NCBI RefSeq assembly: GCF_019695415.1 | Contig: NZ_JAIFKJ010000353.1 | Span: 1-7,612, forward strand | Source of the DNA: Thiohalocapsa sp. | GTDB lineage: Bacteria > Pseudomonadota > Gammaproteobacteria > Chromatiales > Chromatiaceae | DNA: 7,612 nt | Direction of reading: 5' to 3' | Shown here: positions 5,351-7,612 of the stretch, one piece after another | Numbering within the stretch: the first letter of the stretch is position 1 | How the letters are laid out: each line of letters begins with the position of its first letter | Position numbers and translations under genes: made by a program | Notes under the pieces: generated by a model | Told to the model about the DNA's origin: nothing | Database searches by the model: none | The model's input: only the letters and a program-made list of their open reading frames with translations

Positions 5351-6622
5351 ATGGCAACCGCACTCAAAGTCTTACTGGCAGCGCTCGTGCTTGGAGCCGC
5401 GCATACGGCCAATGCAGGGCAGGTCAGCGTGCACGGCGCGCGTATCTGGAATGCGCCGGATCACACGCGCATCGTCCTCGACACCGCCGCGCCCATTCGC
5501 CATCGTATTTTTTCGTTGGAGAACCCTCATCGGCTGGTGGTAGACATCAGCGACGCCCGGCTGGCTGGTCAGCTGCCGACGGCCGACGGCGACGATGCGC
5601 TGGTGGCCGGGATGCGCAGCGGCGTCCGCGAGGGGGATGACTTGCGCGTCGTGCTCGATCTCAAGCAACCGGTTAAGGCCAAGAGCTTCGCGCTTGAGCC
5701 CAACGCCACCTATGGGCACCGGCTGGTGATCGACGTCTCCGCCCGCGCGCACCCGGGCGGGGCAAAGGTGGTGAGCCGCAACGAGCCCTCGGTGGCGCCG
5801 CGGCATCTTTCGGTGCAGCCTAAGGGGGTGCGCCACCGTGACGTCATCGTCGCCGTGGACGCCGGGCATGGCGGCGAGGACCCAGGCGCCATCGGCCCCG
5901 CCGGCACCTACGAAAAAAACGTCACGCTGGCCATCTCGCGCAAGCTCGCCGAGCGTATCAACCGCCGCCAAGGCATGCGCGCTGTGATGATCCGCGACGG
6001 CGACTACTACATCGCGCTGCGTCAGCGCATCGCCAAGGCCCGCAAGCATCAAGCCGACCTGTTCGTGTCCATCCATGCGGATGCCTTCAAGGACAGGCGC
6101 GTGCGTGGCTCGTCGGTCTATACGCTGTCCAATGGCGGCGCCACAAGCGAGGCAGCCAAATGGCTGGCTGAACGGGAGAACCGCGCCGACCTGATCGGCG
6201 GGGTCAGCCTCGCCGAGCAGAACGACGTGCTGGCCAGCGTGCTGCTGGACATGACGCAGAATGCAACCCTGGAGCACAGCAGCATCGCTGCCGAGCGGGT
6301 TTTGTCGAAGCTCCGCGCCCTGGGCGACGTGCATCAAACGCGCATCCAAAAGGCCGGCTTCGCCGTGCTGAAGTCGCCGGACATTCCGTCCATGCTGGTG
6401 GAAACGGCCTTCATCTCCAACCCGGATGAGGAGAAGCGCCTGCGCACCGGCAGCTATCAGAACAAGCTCGCCGACTATCTGCTGGAAGGGATCGTGGACT
6501 ATTTCGAGGATTATCCGCCGCCCGGCACACGCTTTGCCCGAGACGGCGCTCCCGTGGGAGATGAGCTGGGCGCGTTGCCGTCGAGCGACGCCGTAAACTT
6601 CGCCGAGGTGGCGCGGCACTAA
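5351..6622 (+). CDS. amiB: N-acetylmuramoyl-L-alanine amidase, AmiB/AmiC type
   Basis: This periplasmic zinc amidase cleaves the MurNAc-L-Ala bond to split septal peptidoglycan during daughter-cell separation. It has 423 residues. The signal peptide is about 1-22 (ANA|GQ). The AMIN domain (roughly 24-130) directs it to the septum or cell wall. Amidase_3 follows from about 165. Zinc ligands are His173 (DAGHGG), Glu188 (YEKN) and His242 (SIHAD); the catalytic Glu351 is in VETAFISN. The stretch around 280-315, between these motifs, corresponds to the regulatory segment that in this family keeps the site closed until an EnvC/NlpD-type activator binds. No LysM domain follows; the end is a short unconserved tail. 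The symbol is given by the tsaE-amiB-mutL context; by domain content AmiC is also possible. The frame is open upstream to 4973, but signal peptide and SD fix the start at 5351. Confidence 0.95.
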   Translation: MATALKVLLAALVLGAAHTANAGQVSVHGARIWNAPDHTRIVLDTAAPIRHRIFSLENPHRLVVDISDARLAGQLPTADGDDALVAGMRSGVREGDDLRVVLDLKQPVKAKSFALEPNATYGHRLVIDVSARAHPGGAKVVSRNEPSVAPRHLSVQPKGVRHRDVIVAVDAGHGGEDPGAIGPAGTYEKNVTLAISRKLAERINRRQGMRAVMIRDGDYYIALRQRIAKARKHQADLFVSIHADAFKDRRVRGSSVYTLSNGGATSEAAKWLAERENRADLIGGVSLAEQNDVLASVLLDMTQNATLEHSSIAAERVLSKLRALGDVHQTRIQKAGFAVLKSPDIPSMLVETAFISNPDEEKRLRTGSYQNKLADYLLEGIVDYFEDYPPPGTRFARDGAPVGDELGALPSSDAVNFAEVARH

Positions 6623-6660
6623 GATCTCGGTCATGCCGCGGTGCAGCTGACACGGGCGCC

Positions 6661-6687
6661 GGAGCTGCCGGGTACGCCCGGGGCTCC
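6661..6687. terminator. Strong hairpin downstream of amiB
   Basis: Stem GGAGC-T-G-CCGGG (6661-6672) pairs with CCCGG-G-GCTCC (6677-6687) around loop TACG: ten Watson-Crick pairs, one T-G wobble, and a bulged G at 6667. It begins 38 bp after the amiB stop. No T-run follows, so it may be a Rho-aided or 3'-stabilising structure rather than a classical terminator. Confidence 0.4.
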
Positions 6688-6703
6688 CACTCAGACCCAC
6701 CCG

Positions 6704-6724
6704 AGCCGTCGCAGCCTGACGGCT
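6704..6724. repeat. Second hairpin between amiB and mutL
   Basis: AGCCGTC (6704-6710) and GACGGCT (6718-6724) are a perfect 7-bp inverted repeat with a 7-nt loop, 16 bp after the previous hairpin and about 60 bp before mutL. It also lacks a T-run. It could be part of a tandem terminator or of the mutL leader. Confidence 0.35.
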
Positions 6725-6785
6725 GACAGCCTAAAGCAGGCGGCACTGGCTTGCGGGCCGGCACCGTATCTGCTTCCATCCGGGC

Positions 6786-7612
6786 ATGGCGTCCATCCGT
6801 GCACTGCCCGCCCAGCTCATCAACCAGATCGCCGCCGGCGAGGTCATCGAGCGGCCGGCTTCCGTGGTCAAAGAGCTGGTGGAGAACAGCCTGGATGCGG
6901 GCGCACGCAGCCTGCGCATAGATCTTGAGCAAGGCGGCATCAAGCTGATCCGTGTAACCGACGACGGCAGCGGCCTCGGGCCGGACGACCTGCCGCTGGC
7001 CGTGGCCCGCCATGCCACCAGCAAGATCGCGAGCCTTGCGGACCTCGAAGCCGTGGCCACGCTCGGCTTCCGCGGCGAAGCCCTGCCGAGCATCGCAGCT
7101 GTATCGCGCTTCGCAATCACCTCGTACCGCCAGGGCGAGCCCCACGGCTGGCGTCTGCGCTGCGACGGCTCCGACCGTCAGGACCCGCCGCAGCCCGCCG
7201 CCCACGGCGGCGGCACCAGCGTCGAGGTGCTCGACCTCTTCTACAACGTGCCGGCTAGACGGAAGTTTCTGCGCACCGAGAAGACCGAGCTCGGGCACAT
7301 CGACCAGTTGCTGACGCGCTTCGCACTCGCCCGCGACGACATCGCGCTCAGGCTCACTCACAATGGGCGCGTCTCCTTGGAACTGCCCGCCGCGGACACC
7401 GCCATGGACCCACAGCGGCTTCGGCGGCTGCTGGGGGAGGGGTTCCTGGCTCATGCGCTGACACTGGACGAGTCGGCGGTCGGACTGCGCTTGCATGGGC
7501 TCGTCGCGAGCCCTGCCTTCGACCGTAGCCAGGGCGACATGCAGTTCTTCTACGTCAATGGTCGCCTTGTGCGCGACAAGCTCGTGACGCATGCCGTACG
7601 CCAGGCCTATCG
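6786..7612 (+). CDS. mutL: DNA mismatch repair protein MutL, N-terminal part (partial)
   Basis: MutL is the ATP-switch matchmaker linking MutS mismatch recognition to strand incision. 275 complete codons are visible, roughly the N-terminal GHKL ATPase half; the dimerisation domain is beyond the right edge. Motif I is QIAAGEV then VVKELVENSLDAGA, with the catalytic Glu30 and Mg-binding Asn34. Motif II is DDGSG (59-63). Motif III comprises RHATSKI (75-81) and GFRGEAL (94-100). LFYNVPARRKFL and FYVNGRLVRDK follow in family order. The ATG at 6786 gives the conserved N-terminus IRALPAQLINQIAAGEV. No SD is visible before it. The gene is 163 bp downstream of amiB rather than overlapping or closely coupled. 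The endonuclease motif found in MutL of some lineages lies in the C-terminal part and cannot be assessed here. Confidence 0.97.
   Translation, partial: MASIRALPAQLINQIAAGEVIERPASVVKELVENSLDAGARSLRIDLEQGGIKLIRVTDDGSGLGPDDLPLAVARHATSKIASLADLEAVATLGFRGEALPSIAAVSRFAITSYRQGEPHGWRLRCDGSDRQDPPQPAAHGGGTSVEVLDLFYNVPARRKFLRTEKTELGHIDQLLTRFALARDDIALRLTHNGRVSLELPAADTAMDPQRLRRLLGEGFLAHALTLDESAVGLRLHGLVASPAFDRSQGDMQFFYVNGRLVRDKLVTHAVRQAY

Noticed and set aside
5372..6700. 442-codon open frame antisense to amiB
   Set aside because: It mirrors amiB codon by codon and resembles no family I know; antisense frames of this length are expected at this GC.
6411..7592. 393-codon open frame antisense to mutL and the amiB end
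   Set aside because: It covers the conserved MutL ATPase motifs on the other strand and has no credible start context or domain.
1..7612. Mobile elements, CRISPR arrays, tRNA or rRNA genes, toxin-antitoxin or defence genes
   Set aside because: I saw none on either strand; every substantial coding region is assigned to a housekeeping family or the cytochrome.

Overview
The window looks like ordinary chromosomal DNA of a GC-rich gammaproteobacterium. The evidence is its gene set and order: rsgA, a small cytochrome c gene and orn on one side, then queG facing away from nnr-tsaE-amiB-mutL. This rsgA/orn/queG/nnr/tsaE/amiB/mutL neighbourhood is familiar from Escherichia coli and Pseudomonas. The proteins align closely with their gammaproteobacterial counterparts from memory. 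High GC plus a cytochrome c gene next to orn would fit a lineage such as the Ectothiorhodospiraceae/Chromatiales, but that placement is inference and weakly held.

Layout. On the minus strand, 1-368 is the N-terminal part of rsgA (ribosome small-subunit GTPase), running off the left edge. 529-840 is a secreted monoheme c-type cytochrome with a good ribosome binding site and an extended -10 promoter. Divergent from it, orn (oligoribonuclease) occupies 948-1490 (+). A convergent gap of about 140 bp holds one hairpin. queG (epoxyqueuosine reductase) fills 1630-2766 (-), with an uncertain start. A divergent non-coding region of about 360 bp separates it from nnr (3130-4629, bifunctional NAD(P)HX repair enzyme). 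nnr overlaps tsaE (4626-5135, tRNA t6A ATPase) by an ATGA junction. A GC-rich hairpin lies over the tsaE stop, followed by an AT-rich leader with a promoter-like element, then amiB (5351-6622, periplasmic peptidoglycan amidase). Two hairpins follow, then the N-terminal two-fifths or so of mutL (6786 to the right edge).

Functionally the genes are housekeeping: ribosome assembly, RNA end-degradation, two tRNA modifications (Q and t6A), cofactor repair, septal cell-wall cleavage and DNA mismatch repair. nnr and tsaE are translationally coupled. amiB appears to have its own promoter, and mutL is separated from amiB by hairpins.

I found no mobile element, CRISPR array, RNA gene, defence system or other novel system. 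What deserves a second look is mostly regulatory: hairpins without T-tracts in several intergenic gaps, the amiB leader, the queG start and upstream inverted repeat, and the cytochrome gene between rsgA and orn. Many long open frames lie antisense to the real genes; they are what high GC produces.
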